Shown here in pieces: positions 16,478 through 25,190 of a DNA stretch of 61,758 bases. Each line of letters opens with the position of its first letter. Position 1 is the stretch's first letter. The notes under the pieces were generated by a model, which was not told where the DNA came from, did not search any database, and was given only the letters and a program-made list of their open reading frames with translations. The stretch lies in assembly GCA_964528035.1 (NCBI GenBank), contig CAZGQY010000004.1, positions 1 through 61,758 on the forward strand. Reading direction: 5' to 3'. Position numbers and translations under genes: made by a program. This DNA comes from CAZGQY01 sp964528035. Its GTDB lineage: Bacteria > Pseudomonadota > Gammaproteobacteria > Methylococcales > UBA1147.

Positions 16478-18789
16478 TTTTTTTGATCCTTAAGCATTAG
16501 ACCTAAAATTGAGAAAACTAAAAATAGCGCAAAAAAAACGCCAATTCTGTTGATATCTGACGAGTAGTCACCAACGACCGGAACTAATAGGTTTCCCTGT
16601 GGATCTCTAGTACTTAGAGTAGACCTTTCCAGTGTGGCTTTCAATCCATCATATGCCCAAAATGAGATCATCGTAAATTTCGCAAATAATTCACCACTGT
16701 TTTCCAAGGGTACAACCGCGTTTGAGAGGATGACTTGAGGAATCAACAGAATCGGAATGGTTGCAACGGCTTTATCGTTTGTATCGACGAATGTGCTTAC
16801 GGTCAGTCCCATAGTGGTAGCCGCCATTCCGGCTAAGAAAAGAACCAGTAGTTGTTCATTGAAATGACCGGTCAGAGGGATCAGATAAGAAACGATTCCC
16901 AACAATGCGGTGCATTGTATGATGCAGATACCTGCTAGTGGTATGAGTTTACTAGATAGGTACGGAGCGATATGCAGGCTAACTGAGCGTTCGCGCAGGT
17001 AGATGGGGAGTTCTTTTACAACTTCGCGTGCTGAATTTAAACAACCGAACCAGATTGCGGATAAAACCAGGATAAATACAATCTGACTTTGCGAAATCGC
17101 TTGTTCATGAATTGATCCATCGATAGTAAACACACCACCAATGACAGCAGCGATGAGTGGTGCCTGGAGTAGAGTTATTGCCAGATTTTTTCGATCAGAA
17201 AGCATCAGGTCCCAGTATCGGTGAACCAGTGTTGCGGTTTGTTTCCATTCAAAATACGACGAAATTTGTCGGCGGGTCTTTTTTAATCCGGTGTTGATGG
17301 TATGTTCCGGTTCGACAGTGTCAGATAATCGACTACAGATATATCTCTGATACATTTCAGAAGTTTGAAAGCGATCAGCCCATTCGCCGCGGTTTGATGA
17401 TTCGAGTAGTTCGTATACATCAGAAAGGCGTTCGATTCCGAAATAAGCAGGGGCTTCCCCGGGAGGGCCAAAATAAACCATCCGTCCCTGATGAAGTAAT
17501 ACGACCAGGTCACAATGATCGATGCTTTCCAGTGTATGGGTGACGCAAATGACGGTTTTTCCGGTTGATGCCAGTTCCGAAAAAAGCCGCATCATTTTTT
17601 TATCGGTACCCGCGTCCAACCCACTGGTGACTTCGTCGAGGAAGAGTAAGTTTGGATTCGCAACAAGTTCTACTGCCAGACTGACTCGTTTGAGTTGTCC
17701 ACCACTGAGTGGTACCGGAGTATCTACGGGCAGATCAGCTTTCTCAGACAGGCCAACTTGCTGCAGTACATTACTGATATATTCGTCTATTTCCTGGTTG
17801 CTGGTGTCGGGTGGCAAACGCAAACGCGCAGTGTACATTAACGCGTTGCGCATGGTGATTTTTCTATGCACGATATCCTGTTGGGGTACGTAGCCAATGG
17901 TTGACTTGAAACAATCAAACGAATCATATAATTCTGAACCATTGTATAAGACCTGGCCACTTGTAGCGGGACGCCGACCATTCAACGCATCCATCAGAGT
18001 GGATTTTCCAGACCCGCTAGTGCCAAATATCCCGACGAATTCACCGGGTTCTATCACCAGGTTAATACGTTCCAGTAAACGTTTGGATTGCTTGCTGGTT
18101 CGGTCACGTACCTCTTTGTATAAATCACGAACTTCGATACGAATTCGGCCAGTTTCGCCCAGGGGTTGTAATTCTTCGCCGGTGAATAGATAGGAGAATA
18201 TTGCAAAGCCAATTTGATCGCCCGGATTCAGAATAACGGGCTTGCCGATTTTTTTACCATTCAGAAACGTTCCATTAGTGCTGCCAAGGTCTTCAAGCAA
18301 CCAATGCTCGTTTTGGAAATTGATTCTCGCATGTTGTCTGGATACGATTGGGGATTCTATAAATAATTCACAATCTTTTAATCTTCCAATGGTTATAGTT
18401 TGGTTCTGGGGAAGGCTATGTATTGGGTGGTTCGGGGTAGAGGTTTGTTCCCGTTCGACAGGAGCATTTAAAAGGTGAACATTAAATGTTGTGGAACCAA
18501 GAACGAGCCAATCGCCATTTTTTAGTTCAGATTTAACAATAATTGGTTTGCCATTAATTGACACCGGTTTACGATCTACCGAGGCGATGCTGATACGTCC
18601 TTCTGAAACAGTGAAGCAAGCATGTCTGGATTGGATGCCCTCATGATGCAGACAAATATCATCGTTGGCAGCGCTTCCGATGAAGGTACGCTTACCCTCG
18701 TATAGCTCGTACTTTGTACCGCTTCGAGACTTTAGCGGGCAAAGTTCGATTTTAATCGAGAGGATGCTGGATGATGTAGTTAGGGGCAT
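16474..18789 (-). CDS. ABCG-type transporter with two N-terminal FHA domains
   Basis: The 771-residue half-transporter begins with a degenerate FHA domain (about 15-105) and a canonical one (about 130-205) with GR at 135-136, SRQHA at 150-154 and STNGTFLNG at 170-178, which binds phosphothreonine. The ABC domain has Walker A GTSGSGKST (256-264), LSGGQ (361-365) and Walker B LLFLDE (381-386). An ABC2-type membrane domain of about six helices fills the C terminus, giving the ABCG order of nucleotide-binding before membrane domain. It is translationally coupled to the Ser/Thr kinase and divergent from PP2C, so phosphorylation probably controls transport. The substrate is unknown. Confidence 0.92.
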   Translation of the reverse strand: MPLTTSSSILSIKIELCPLKSRSGTKYELYEGKRTFIGSAANDDICLHHEGIQSRHACFTVSEGRISIASVDRKPVSINGKPIIVKSELKNGDWLVLGSTTFNVHLLNAPVEREQTSTPNHPIHSLPQNQTITIGRLKDCELFIESPIVSRQHARINFQNEHWLLEDLGSTNGTFLNGKKIGKPVILNPGDQIGFAIFSYLFTGEELQPLGETGRIRIEVRDLYKEVRDRTSKQSKRLLERINLVIEPGEFVGIFGTSGSGKSTLMDALNGRRPATSGQVLYNGSELYDSFDCFKSTIGYVPQQDIVHRKITMRNALMYTARLRLPPDTSNQEIDEYISNVLQQVGLSEKADLPVDTPVPLSGGQLKRVSLAVELVANPNLLFLDEVTSGLDAGTDKKMMRLFSELASTGKTVICVTHTLESIDHCDLVVLLHQGRMVYFGPPGEAPAYFGIERLSDVYELLESSNRGEWADRFQTSEMYQRYICSRLSDTVEPEHTINTGLKKTRRQISSYFEWKQTATLVHRYWDLMLSDRKNLAITLLQAPLIAAVIGGVFTIDGSIHEQAISQSQIVFILVLSAIWFGCLNSAREVVKELPIYLRERSVSLHIAPYLSSKLIPLAGICIIQCTALLGIVSYLIPLTGHFNEQLLVLFLAGMAATTMGLTVSTFVDTNDKAVATIPILLIPQVILSNAVVPLENSGELFAKFTMISFWAYDGLKATLERSTLSTRDPQGNLLVPVVGDYSSDINRIGVFFALFLVFSILGLMLKDQKK

Positions 18790-19294
18790 TTGTCTAATCG
18801 TCTTGACGCTGCGCTAAGAATTATCTTTAATAGGCTGGCCCGACGATAAGTCGGGTTTATATTTTATATGAGACCAGTTATTCTGTTTACTCAAATAGAA
18901 CTTTACCATATAACTATTTGTCTGAACCGGGTATTTATACATAAGTGCTCCAAGGTGTATTTGTTCAGCCTGTTTTCAGGCAAATTTATTAGTATATCAG
19001 GGTATGTAAACTGTCTGGGAAGCTGTCCGAGCGTACACTCTCTATGCCCGGACGACTTGCTAGCTCATTACTGTGCAAGGTCTGATTGCAAAAACCTGAC
19101 GTTTCAAGACCATCTGTCCTACGCAAAATTTGGTGATTTGTTACTCCAAAGGTTGATTGTTTATTAAATGAATTCGGAATACTAAGGTAACATAGCCGAA
19201 AAAATTTTAAGTGTCGTCAATGTACATAAATCAGGTGAATATTTCCTATATTTTGTGGGTATCTTGTGAAAACGAGTTTTGAGAGGTTAGTTGT
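18790..19294. other. Divergent promoter region between FHA-ABC and PP2C genes
   Basis: About 500 bp. A short hairpin CCCGAC-GATAA-GTCGGG (18839-18855) followed by TTTAT could terminate a leader transcript. Otherwise I see only AT-rich sequence and a 99-codon frame at 18868-19167 with no family-like features, which I do not call. The region must hold promoters for both transcription units of the phosphorylation circuit. Confidence 0.4.
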
Positions 19295-20008
19295 ATGAAG
19301 GGTGAAATTCGGTGTGGATATGCAACCAATGTTGGATGTCTGCGCGATCACAATGAAGATGCTTATTCGGTTGAACCGGAACTCGGTCTGTGGGTGGTTG
19401 CAGATGGTATGGGTGGGCACGAAGGTGGGGAAATCGCAAGTGAAATTACCATAACAACTGTATCGCAAGCGATTCGAGCGGGGCGTACTTTAAAGGAGGC
19501 TTTCGCAGAAGCGCATGCCGCAGTAAAGGATGCCGGTGCCAGTGGTGTGGGTAAGACGGGTATGGGTTCGACGGTTGTTGCGCTTAGAATTAACGATAAT
19601 GATTATGAAATAGCCTGGGTGGGGGATAGCCGCATCTATTTGTGGGATGGAAAGGAGTTTCGCCAAATATCACATGACCATTCTTATGTTCAGCTACTTG
19701 TTGATAATCAGTTGATCGAAAAAAATGATGTTAGATCGCATCCGATGAAGCATATTGTCAATCAGGCCATTGGGAATTGCGCCAATGATGATGTTGATGT
19801 AGATACCTTAGCGGGCAGATTAGTCGAAGGGTGTCGTTTCTTACTCTGTAGTGACGGCTTAAGCGATGAACTGACTGATGAAGAAATTGCTTCTGTTATT
19901 TGTTCCAAAGCAATGGTGCAGGAGGCTGTTGATCGTTTGATTGATATGGCACTGGATTCCGGTGGCTCTGATAATATTACTGCGATGGTAGTGGAATTAG
20001 CCGGATAA
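19295..20008 (+). CDS. PP2C-family Ser/Thr protein phosphatase
   Basis: This 237-residue protein is a single PP2C/Stp1-like domain. The metal-binding motifs are intact: RDHNED (17-22), VADGMGGHEGG (35-45), WVGDSRIYLW, LLCSDGLSDELTDEEI and GGSDNITAMVVE. It is soluble and cytoplasmic and should dephosphorylate Ser/Thr phosphoproteins, most likely targets of the kinase gene divergent from it. Similar proteins are PppA of type VI secretion and Stp/PrpC. A GAGAGG-type ribosome binding site lies before the ATG. A strong terminator follows at 20098. Confidence 0.93.
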   Translation: MKGEIRCGYATNVGCLRDHNEDAYSVEPELGLWVVADGMGGHEGGEIASEITITTVSQAIRAGRTLKEAFAEAHAAVKDAGASGVGKTGMGSTVVALRINDNDYEIAWVGDSRIYLWDGKEFRQISHDHSYVQLLVDNQLIEKNDVRSHPMKHIVNQAIGNCANDDVDVDTLAGRLVEGCRFLLCSDGLSDELTDEEIASVICSKAMVQEAVDRLIDMALDSGGSDNITAMVVELAG

Positions 20009-20091
20009 AGATTTTCTATTTTACCGGTTTATTCATCACACCAAACTTTTTTTACTCAGTTTTCTGGCCGGGTGAAAAAAGTTTAATGCAT

Positions 20092-20122
20092 AAAAAAGCC
20101 CGCATTGAAGCGGGCGTTTTTA
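20092..20122. terminator. Bidirectional rho-independent terminator
   Basis: GCCCGC (20098-20103), a 6-nt loop and GCGGGC (20110-20115) form a perfect stem. On the plus strand GTTTTT follows; on the minus strand the stem is followed directly by TTTTTTA. It should end the PP2C transcript and also a transcript from the right on the minus strand, which supports a gene at 20205-20366. Confidence 0.88.
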
Positions 20123-20204
20123 AATTATTATTATTTTTATTAAATTCGTTACCAACCGACTCTTCGACGAGTTGCGATCTATAACATCATAATCGTTATT
20201 ATTA

Positions 20205-20366
20205 TTAGATTTTTTTACTACCGCCCCGAAGGGCTTCCTCCTCTTGGACGATTCTACGATCGCGCTCTTTCCATAAAGCTGGTGCTGATTTTATAGTAAA
20301 TTTATATAATGTCCACTTTTTTCTTTCCAGGTACTCTACAGGCAGGTAAAAAAAATTCTTATACAT
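20205..20366 (-). CDS. Small hypothetical protein, 53 residues
   Basis: An uninterrupted frame runs from ATG (20364-20366) to TAA (20205-20207). The peptide starts MYKNFFYLPVEYLERKKW and ends with a strongly charged segment ERDRRIVQEEEALRGGSKK. It has no signal peptide or transmembrane helix. I do not recognise a family. In its favour, a strong terminator (20098-20115) follows on the minus strand about 90 nt on. Against it, I see no clear ribosome binding site. It is divergent from the PQQ-associated substrate-binding protein gene. Confidence 0.45.
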   Translation of the reverse strand: MYKNFFYLPVEYLERKKWTLYKFTIKSAPALWKERDRRIVQEEEALRGGSKKI

Positions 20367-20483
20367 TGATAGTTAATAGGTTATTTGTGTTGTTGTAAAA
20401 TAACATCTATTTGTTGGATTTTTGTTTTTGTATTCAGAAACACCAAATTGATTTGTTTCAATGCAGTAATTATGGGAGGTCTA

Positions 20484-21695
20484 ATGATGTTATTCGATAT
20501 CCAGTTTGGACAACGACTATTAAGGTCTGTTGCCTTTCTATTGAAATTTATATGCTTGTTTTTGCCGACAACCACGCTGGACGCGTCTGAGAAAATCGTA
20601 CAATTAAATGTTGTTTTTTTGATGCAGGAGCCAGAGGTATCGCCTGCTTTGTCAAACCTGGATCCAGTCATCCGGCGAGAGGGTGTGTTTGGTGCAAGGC
20701 TTGGTGTTGAAGACAACAATACAACAGGCCGATTTACCCGGCAGGAATTCCTGTTGACTGAAATTATATTATCGCAATCTGATGACATCATCGCGGAATT
20801 CAGGAAACAGATTAAGCAGAATAACACCTTATTTGTAGTGAATTTGTCGGCTTCGGGCTTATCTGAAATTGCTGCTTTGCCTGAATCAAAAGGGACTTTA
20901 TTATTTGACATATCTACCCGAAGCGATGCATTACGAAACCAATTTTGCCACAAAAATACACTACATATGCTGCCTAGTCGCGCAATGCGTTCAGATGCAC
21001 TGGCTCAATATATGTTGAAAAGGTCTTGGCGAAAATGGCTGCTAATCATTGGCCCGGATGAGCAAGATCGGCATTATGCGACTGCAATAAAGCGTTCCGC
21101 GAAGCGCTTCGGAATGAAAATCGTGGCGGAGAAATCGTGGACGTCTACCCACGATAGCCGGCGTACAGCTCAATCCGAGGTTCCGGTGTTGACACAGGAA
21201 GAAGATTACGATGTTGTTGTTGTGGCGGACGAAAAGGGTTTATTTGGTGAATATCTTGCCTATCGAACTTGGTGGCCGCGACCGGTTATCGGTACTCAGG
21301 GACTGGTTGCGCTAGCCTGGCACAGAACGCATGAACAATGGGGGGCGGTTCAACTGCAAAACAGGTTCATGGATATTTCCGGCCGCCCTATGGGTGAACG
21401 GGATTATGCAGCCTGGCTGGCATTACGTGCGATAGGGGAATCTGCAACTCGCACCGGATCAGCAGATTCTTCATTGATCGGTTCGTATATTTTAAGCGAT
21501 GCTTTTGCGGTGGCAGGATTTAAGGGGAAGAAGCTGTCCTTTCGGAAGTGGAATGGTCAGCTTCGTCAGCCGGTTCTTTTGGCGGCTCCCCGTTCAATGG
21601 TGGCTGTGGCTCCGCTTGAAGGTTTCCTGCATCCCATTGATGAACTGGACTCTCTCGGATTTGATGCGTCGGAAATTGCTTGTGAAAGTAACTAA
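20484..21695 (+). CDS. ABC transporter substrate-binding protein of the PQQ-dependent alcohol dehydrogenase-associated system
   Basis: The product (about 403 residues from ATG 20484) has a signal peptide and a periplasmic-binding fold related to branched-chain amino-acid receptors. It resembles the TIGR03863-type protein found with PQQ alcohol dehydrogenases: LNVVFLMQEPE, GARLGVEDNNTTGRF, LHMLPSRAMRSDALAQY, and YDVVVVADEKGLFGEYL. GGAGGT sits 3 nt before ATG 20484, which decides the start over upstream frames. The partner genes (beta-propeller, ATPase, permease) are normally adjacent but here lie 12 kb downstream. An IS91-type relic follows the stop codon directly. The ligand is unknown; an alcohol- or PQQ-linked role is inferred from family context. 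Confidence 0.82.
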   Translation: MMLFDIQFGQRLLRSVAFLLKFICLFLPTTTLDASEKIVQLNVVFLMQEPEVSPALSNLDPVIRREGVFGARLGVEDNNTTGRFTRQEFLLTEIILSQSDDIIAEFRKQIKQNNTLFVVNLSASGLSEIAALPESKGTLLFDISTRSDALRNQFCHKNTLHMLPSRAMRSDALAQYMLKRSWRKWLLIIGPDEQDRHYATAIKRSAKRFGMKIVAEKSWTSTHDSRRTAQSEVPVLTQEEDYDVVVVADEKGLFGEYLAYRTWWPRPVIGTQGLVALAWHRTHEQWGAVQLQNRFMDISGRPMGERDYAAWLALRAIGESATRTGSADSSLIGSYILSDAFAVAGFKGKKLSFRKWNGQLRQPVLLAAPRSMVAVAPLEGFLHPIDELDSLGFDASEIACESN

Positions 21696-21715
21696 AAGGA
21701 CAATTTGTTTTTTTT

Positions 21716-21900
21716 CAGCGCCGACAGCCTGAGCGTAGCGTGGTTTATCAAGTCTTGCAAGGTCATCCTGGAAACCTGGCTAGAGGATTGACGGGAGATA
21801 GGTGAGGAGGGTTTTCCGGTTGGTGGATATATATTGAGCAGGATTTTCGTAAATATCTGGAATGCGGTACCTTGGCACCGAATGCCCCGTTACGCCAAGT
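21716..21900 (+). mobile_element. Relic of an IS91-family transposase N-terminus
   Basis: Reading through frameshifts, the stretch encodes pieces in IS91 transposase order: RRQPERSVVYQVLQGH (from about 21719), then in the +1 frame LETWLED and GEEGFPVGGY, then back in the first frame IEQDFRKYLECGTLA (to about 21880). These match the region just before the zinc ribbon of IS91-type transposases. At least two frameshifts and an in-frame stop make it non-functional. The HUH catalytic part and element ends are absent. It lies between the substrate-binding protein gene and the stretch that separates it from its partners. The rest of 21696-22155 shows nothing else. Confidence 0.72.
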
Positions 21901-22155
21901 GGTGACCGCCTATGCCGATTTGTCGTTGAGTGATCAAACGGTTTTTTAAATTAGAGTAAAACAAGACCCAATGGCAGTTGAATACAAAATTTCGCTGTAG
22001 AGGTTTATTAAAAGTAATCTCGATTATTATGCCTGGGATGTTTCGTGAAGGATCACTAAGGAACATACAGGACGTTATAATGTTTGCAGATAATCACCGA
22101 TAAAAACCCGAACGACAGGTTTTTCTATTTGTTTGTCGATTATCAAACATTTCGG

Positions 22156-23148
22156 TCAAAACCATTTATTTCTTTTAAAGATAATTATTTGCAACCCGGC
22201 AATTAGGATGCACAAAATGGAAAATATCCAAAAGGCCTCTCCCCTGTTGACACCCGGCATTCCTCCAATATTGATTCCCATCAGTCCGGTTAAAAATGAC
22301 AAGGGCAGAAATATTGTTGCAACCACAGAAAACATATAAGCCGTCGAATTCAACTTAGTACTATTGAGCATATCAATTTCGTCATTGATTATCTGCGCGC
22401 GATCGCGAATGTCATTCAATGTTTCAATATATCGCGTGACCCGATCATGGCTCTCGATCAAATGTTCAATATTTTCCTCAGATAGCCACGAAAACTTGGC
22501 TTTAATTAGTCCCTCCAACGCCATTTTCTGTGGCATTATGTAACGTCTGAAAATCGCTGTTCTTAGTCGGATAAGTCGAGTATCTTCGGAAACATTGTCG
22601 ACTTCACGCAACGCTAGGAGTTCTTCTATTTTGAAGGTACGTTCTTCGAGATCTTCAATATAGGGTTCCATACGCGAGTAAACTCGGTTGGTGATCATCG
22701 TCAAAAACTCTCCAGCACTCTTCGGTCCCTTGCTGTGTTCAATGTCGTTTTTTACATCTTCGATAGCCATAATATCCCGCTGCCGAGTCGTTATTACTCG
22801 GTTGCTGTCAATCCACATACTAAGGGAGATCATTTCTTCCGGATTTTCACTTTCGTTCAGGTTCATTGCTCGCAAAGTTATCATGGCCCCTTCGCTACGA
22901 ATCAAAATTCGCGGGCGTGTCTCTGAAGCAAGAAGCGCATTAATAACAATTTCGTCTAAATTAGTTTCATCCGCTAGAAAATCTCGTGTATCTTGATCTA
23001 CCGCGCACATATGTAACCATAGAATTCCGTGCCCAGATTTGTGGGCATTGGGATCATCCAAATCTAAATCAATTCGACAACCCTCAGGTGAAATTCTTTT
23101 CGCGTATAGAAGCCCATTATTGTGAGCAAGCGTGTGGATCTTATTCAA
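22156..23148 (-). CDS. CorA-family (ZntB-like) divalent cation transporter
   Basis: The 330-residue protein has a long N-terminal cytoplasmic domain with coiled helices and two C-terminal transmembrane helices (around 270-290 and 305-323). Between them is MGINIGGMPG, which is the ZntB version of the CorA GMN motif. ZntB proteins move zinc; CorA proteins move magnesium or cobalt, so a zinc role is more likely but not certain. It starts 3 nt after the stop of the Kv-type channel gene on the same strand, so the two are co-transcribed. Confidence 0.88.
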   Translation of the reverse strand: MNKIHTLAHNNGLLYAKRISPEGCRIDLDLDDPNAHKSGHGILWLHMCAVDQDTRDFLADETNLDEIVINALLASETRPRILIRSEGAMITLRAMNLNESENPEEMISLSMWIDSNRVITTRQRDIMAIEDVKNDIEHSKGPKSAGEFLTMITNRVYSRMEPYIEDLEERTFKIEELLALREVDNVSEDTRLIRLRTAIFRRYIMPQKMALEGLIKAKFSWLSEENIEHLIESHDRVTRYIETLNDIRDRAQIINDEIDMLNSTKLNSTAYMFSVVATIFLPLSFLTGLMGINIGGMPGVNRGEAFWIFSILCILIAGLQIIIFKRNKWF

Positions 23149-23150
23149 AA

Positions 23151-24077
23151 CTATTCTGCCTTGTCAATTTGCTGGCCGCAATGCGGGCAGAATCCCTGCC
23201 CTTTAGTGCAAGCATACTTTACAATATTCTGAGCTTCTTCTTTGCTAAGACACATCTCCTTTCTCCGGTTTTCCAGTAGGGCTTTAGTTTGGTCACAAAG
23301 TTCACCAGATTTTTGAACTTTCATCGCTAAATCTTTAAATTCTTCTTTTCGGTTTTTTAGCTCTTCGGAGAAGCGCGAGGCCAGCAAACCTGCCGGTAGA
23401 GCAACCGTTCCAATCGAAAGGATTGTGATAACAGATGCAAATATCTTTCCTTGGACCGTTACCGGAATAACATCACCGTACCCCATCGTAGTCAGAGTGA
23501 CCACCGCCCACCACATCGCGTGCGGAATGCTTCCAAAGGCATCAGGTTGCACATTCTGTTCAAAAAAGTACATCCCGGTGGAAGCAATCATAATGAGAAC
23601 AAATAGAATAAGGAGAGCTGAAAGGATGGAATTAAATTCAGCCTTTATCGCAGATCCTAATACTGTCAGCGGTTCAAAATAGCGAATCAGCTTTAGAAGC
23701 CGAAAAAGGCGCAGCACAATAAGTACTTTCAGATCCCATCCAAAGATTATGCTGAGATAGAACGGTGCAATACTGATAAAGTCGACCAAAGCAATGGGCG
23801 TAATAAGATAAGAAAGCCTATTTCTAATCCTCGGATCTTCAACAGATATCCAGATCCGTAACAGATATTCACAAGTAAAAATGATAATGGAGATGAGCTC
23901 TATTGCCAAAAATATCGCAGTATAGGATTGATAAATATCAGGAACGGTTTCGATAGCAGCCGCACCGATATTAAAAAAGATTAGCGTTACCAAAAACCTA
24001 TTCACGTTTGCAGAAAGCGCTGGCATTTCTTGCGTTCTTTCCAACAGGGCAAATAGCCATTTTCTTATTTCTATCAT
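23151..24077 (-). CDS. Voltage-gated-type potassium channel with C-terminal zinc-knuckle-like tail
   Basis: The 308-residue inner-membrane protein has six transmembrane segments. An S4-like helix carries spaced basic residues (VLRLFRLLKLIRY, about 121-133), and the selectivity filter is TTMGYGD (196-202). After the last helix comes a coiled cytoplasmic region and a cysteine-rich end CTKGQGFCPHCG. The channel part should conduct K+. The tail could bind metal, which is notable next to a ZntB-like gene. The order channel then transporter, 2 nt apart, suggests one operon. Unlike E. coli Kch it has no RCK domain. Confidence 0.9.
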   Translation of the reverse strand: MIEIRKWLFALLERTQEMPALSANVNRFLVTLIFFNIGAAAIETVPDIYQSYTAIFLAIELISIIIFTCEYLLRIWISVEDPRIRNRLSYLITPIALVDFISIAPFYLSIIFGWDLKVLIVLRLFRLLKLIRYFEPLTVLGSAIKAEFNSILSALLILFVLIMIASTGMYFFEQNVQPDAFGSIPHAMWWAVVTLTTMGYGDVIPVTVQGKIFASVITILSIGTVALPAGLLASRFSEELKNRKEEFKDLAMKVQKSGELCDQTKALLENRRKEMCLSKEEAQNIVKYACTKGQGFCPHCGQQIDKAE

Positions 24078-24191
24078 ATTTGAAACTTGTTTTTCTTAAC
24101 AGATAAATTCTAGACGATTCATGCCCAAGATTAAATTGATAAAATGAACTGAATCCGATTTCAGACAATTCACCGGGGATTTCCCTATTGG

Positions 24192-24365
24192 CTATTTGGA
24201 AAGGCCGGTACGGCGCAACAAAAAGCTCAAGGTCGGCGCTTGAATAAACAAAGTGAACATGACCACACCAAAAGCGATGGATTGAATAGTCCACCAATAT
24301 TCAAGCTCTTTAGGGATAGACAGTGCAAGCGCGAGCGAGACTGCAGCGCGCAACCTGTAGTCGAC
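24192..24365 (-). pseudogene. C-terminal remnant of a NhaP/CPA1-type Na+/H+ antiporter
   Basis: About 53 codons read LRAAVSLALALSIP near the left end, then SIAFGVVMFTLFIQAPTLSFLLRRTGL before a stop at 24192. These match the last two helices of CPA1 antiporters (the RGALSLALALSLP and GVVLFTLLVQGLTL motifs). The rest of the roughly 400-500-residue protein is missing; the sequence upstream does not continue the match. It lies upstream of the channel and ZntB-like genes on the same strand, so it may be the end of a deleted first gene of that operon. Confidence 0.6.
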
Positions 24366-24670
24366 TGGATGCAACTGGCTTGAATGGTAATGGTTGAACT
24401 GCCGATTGATCAGTTACCGTTATCTTTGAATTCCTAAAAGGTTTAATCTAGTTCATCGATTCTTTCCATTTTAAATTAATAAAGGTAGAATGTTAGTATT
24501 TGTTTACAGGTGTTCCTTATCAGGTTGTAATGGGCTAAGGAATAGTGGAGAAGTAATCAGCGAGATGCTATTCTGGAAAACAAAATAATTATTTAAAATC
24601 GAATTCAATGGAAAAAATTAGGAAATATCCGGTGTTGAGATCGATTGCTGAAATTGAAGGTGGTGCAAAT
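24366..24670. other. Intergenic region upstream of the LysM gene
   Basis: About 300 bp between the antiporter remnant and the LysM protein gene. It is AT-rich and contains the likely LysM promoter. No reading frame or repeat is evident. Confidence 0.4.
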
Positions 24671-25159
24671 ATGGATGCTTCAAAAATAACCAACGATTCC
24701 GGCTCTGGTCAGGTTACACCACCGCAGCATTTGTTTAAATTTGTTTTGCCGGTTGCGCTCATTGTGAGTCTTGGTTGGTATTCAGGTTTGAGTTTTCTCT
24801 TCCCACCTATCGATTATCCAGGTGAAGATACTATAGCCGTAAGTCCAGTTTCAGCTAATAAAGAAGCACAATCGACACCATTTGAAAATGTACCGGGTCG
24901 TTCAGATGTGGCAGCACTGACTTTTTCCGATGAAGCTGGAAAAAGGCTATCGCAGAAGAAAGAGTCTGCGGTCGAATCAAAGGGTGCGACAGTGGACTTT
25001 TATTACGTTACTGTTCAGGAAGGCGAGACATTGTCGTCCATTGCCCGTCGCCTCTATGGGGATTCCAGTTATTTTGACCTGCTTTATGCAATTAATCGAG
25101 ATTCGCTGGACAGTCCTGATGATTTGAAAAATGGTCAAAAGATCCGGGTGCCATTGTAA
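24671..25159 (+). CDS. LysM domain protein, single-pass membrane
   Basis: The product of about 162 residues has one transmembrane helix (FVLPVALIVSLGWYSGLSFLF), a linker and a C-terminal LysM motif: VQEGETLSSIARRLYGD then LLYAINRDSLDSPDDLKNGQKIRVP. LysM binds peptidoglycan or chitin-like polymers, so the domain is probably periplasmic. I prefer ATG 24671, which has GGTGG upstream, over ATG 24608. It converges on the AAA/TPR gene with only 31 nt between stop codons. A link with the signalling cluster is only positional. Confidence 0.82.
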   Translation: MDASKITNDSGSGQVTPPQHLFKFVLPVALIVSLGWYSGLSFLFPPIDYPGEDTIAVSPVSANKEAQSTPFENVPGRSDVAALTFSDEAGKRLSQKKESAVESKGATVDFYYVTVQEGETLSSIARRLYGDSSYFDLLYAINRDSLDSPDDLKNGQKIRVPL

Positions 25160-25190
25160 ACAAGGGATCGAATTGTACATCTATAGCTTT

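Noticed and set aside
18868..19167. 99-codon open frame in the FHA-ABC/PP2C intergenic region
   Set aside because: No ribosome binding site, no family-like features, many isolated Cys and hydrophobic runs; probably chance in AT-rich DNA.
13299..20008. TerY-type tellurite-resistance triad (VWA, kinase, PP2C)
   Set aside because: No TerD, TerC or TerZ-like genes are present, the VWA is secreted, and the FHA-ABCG and TagST-like genes point to the T6SS-type circuit.
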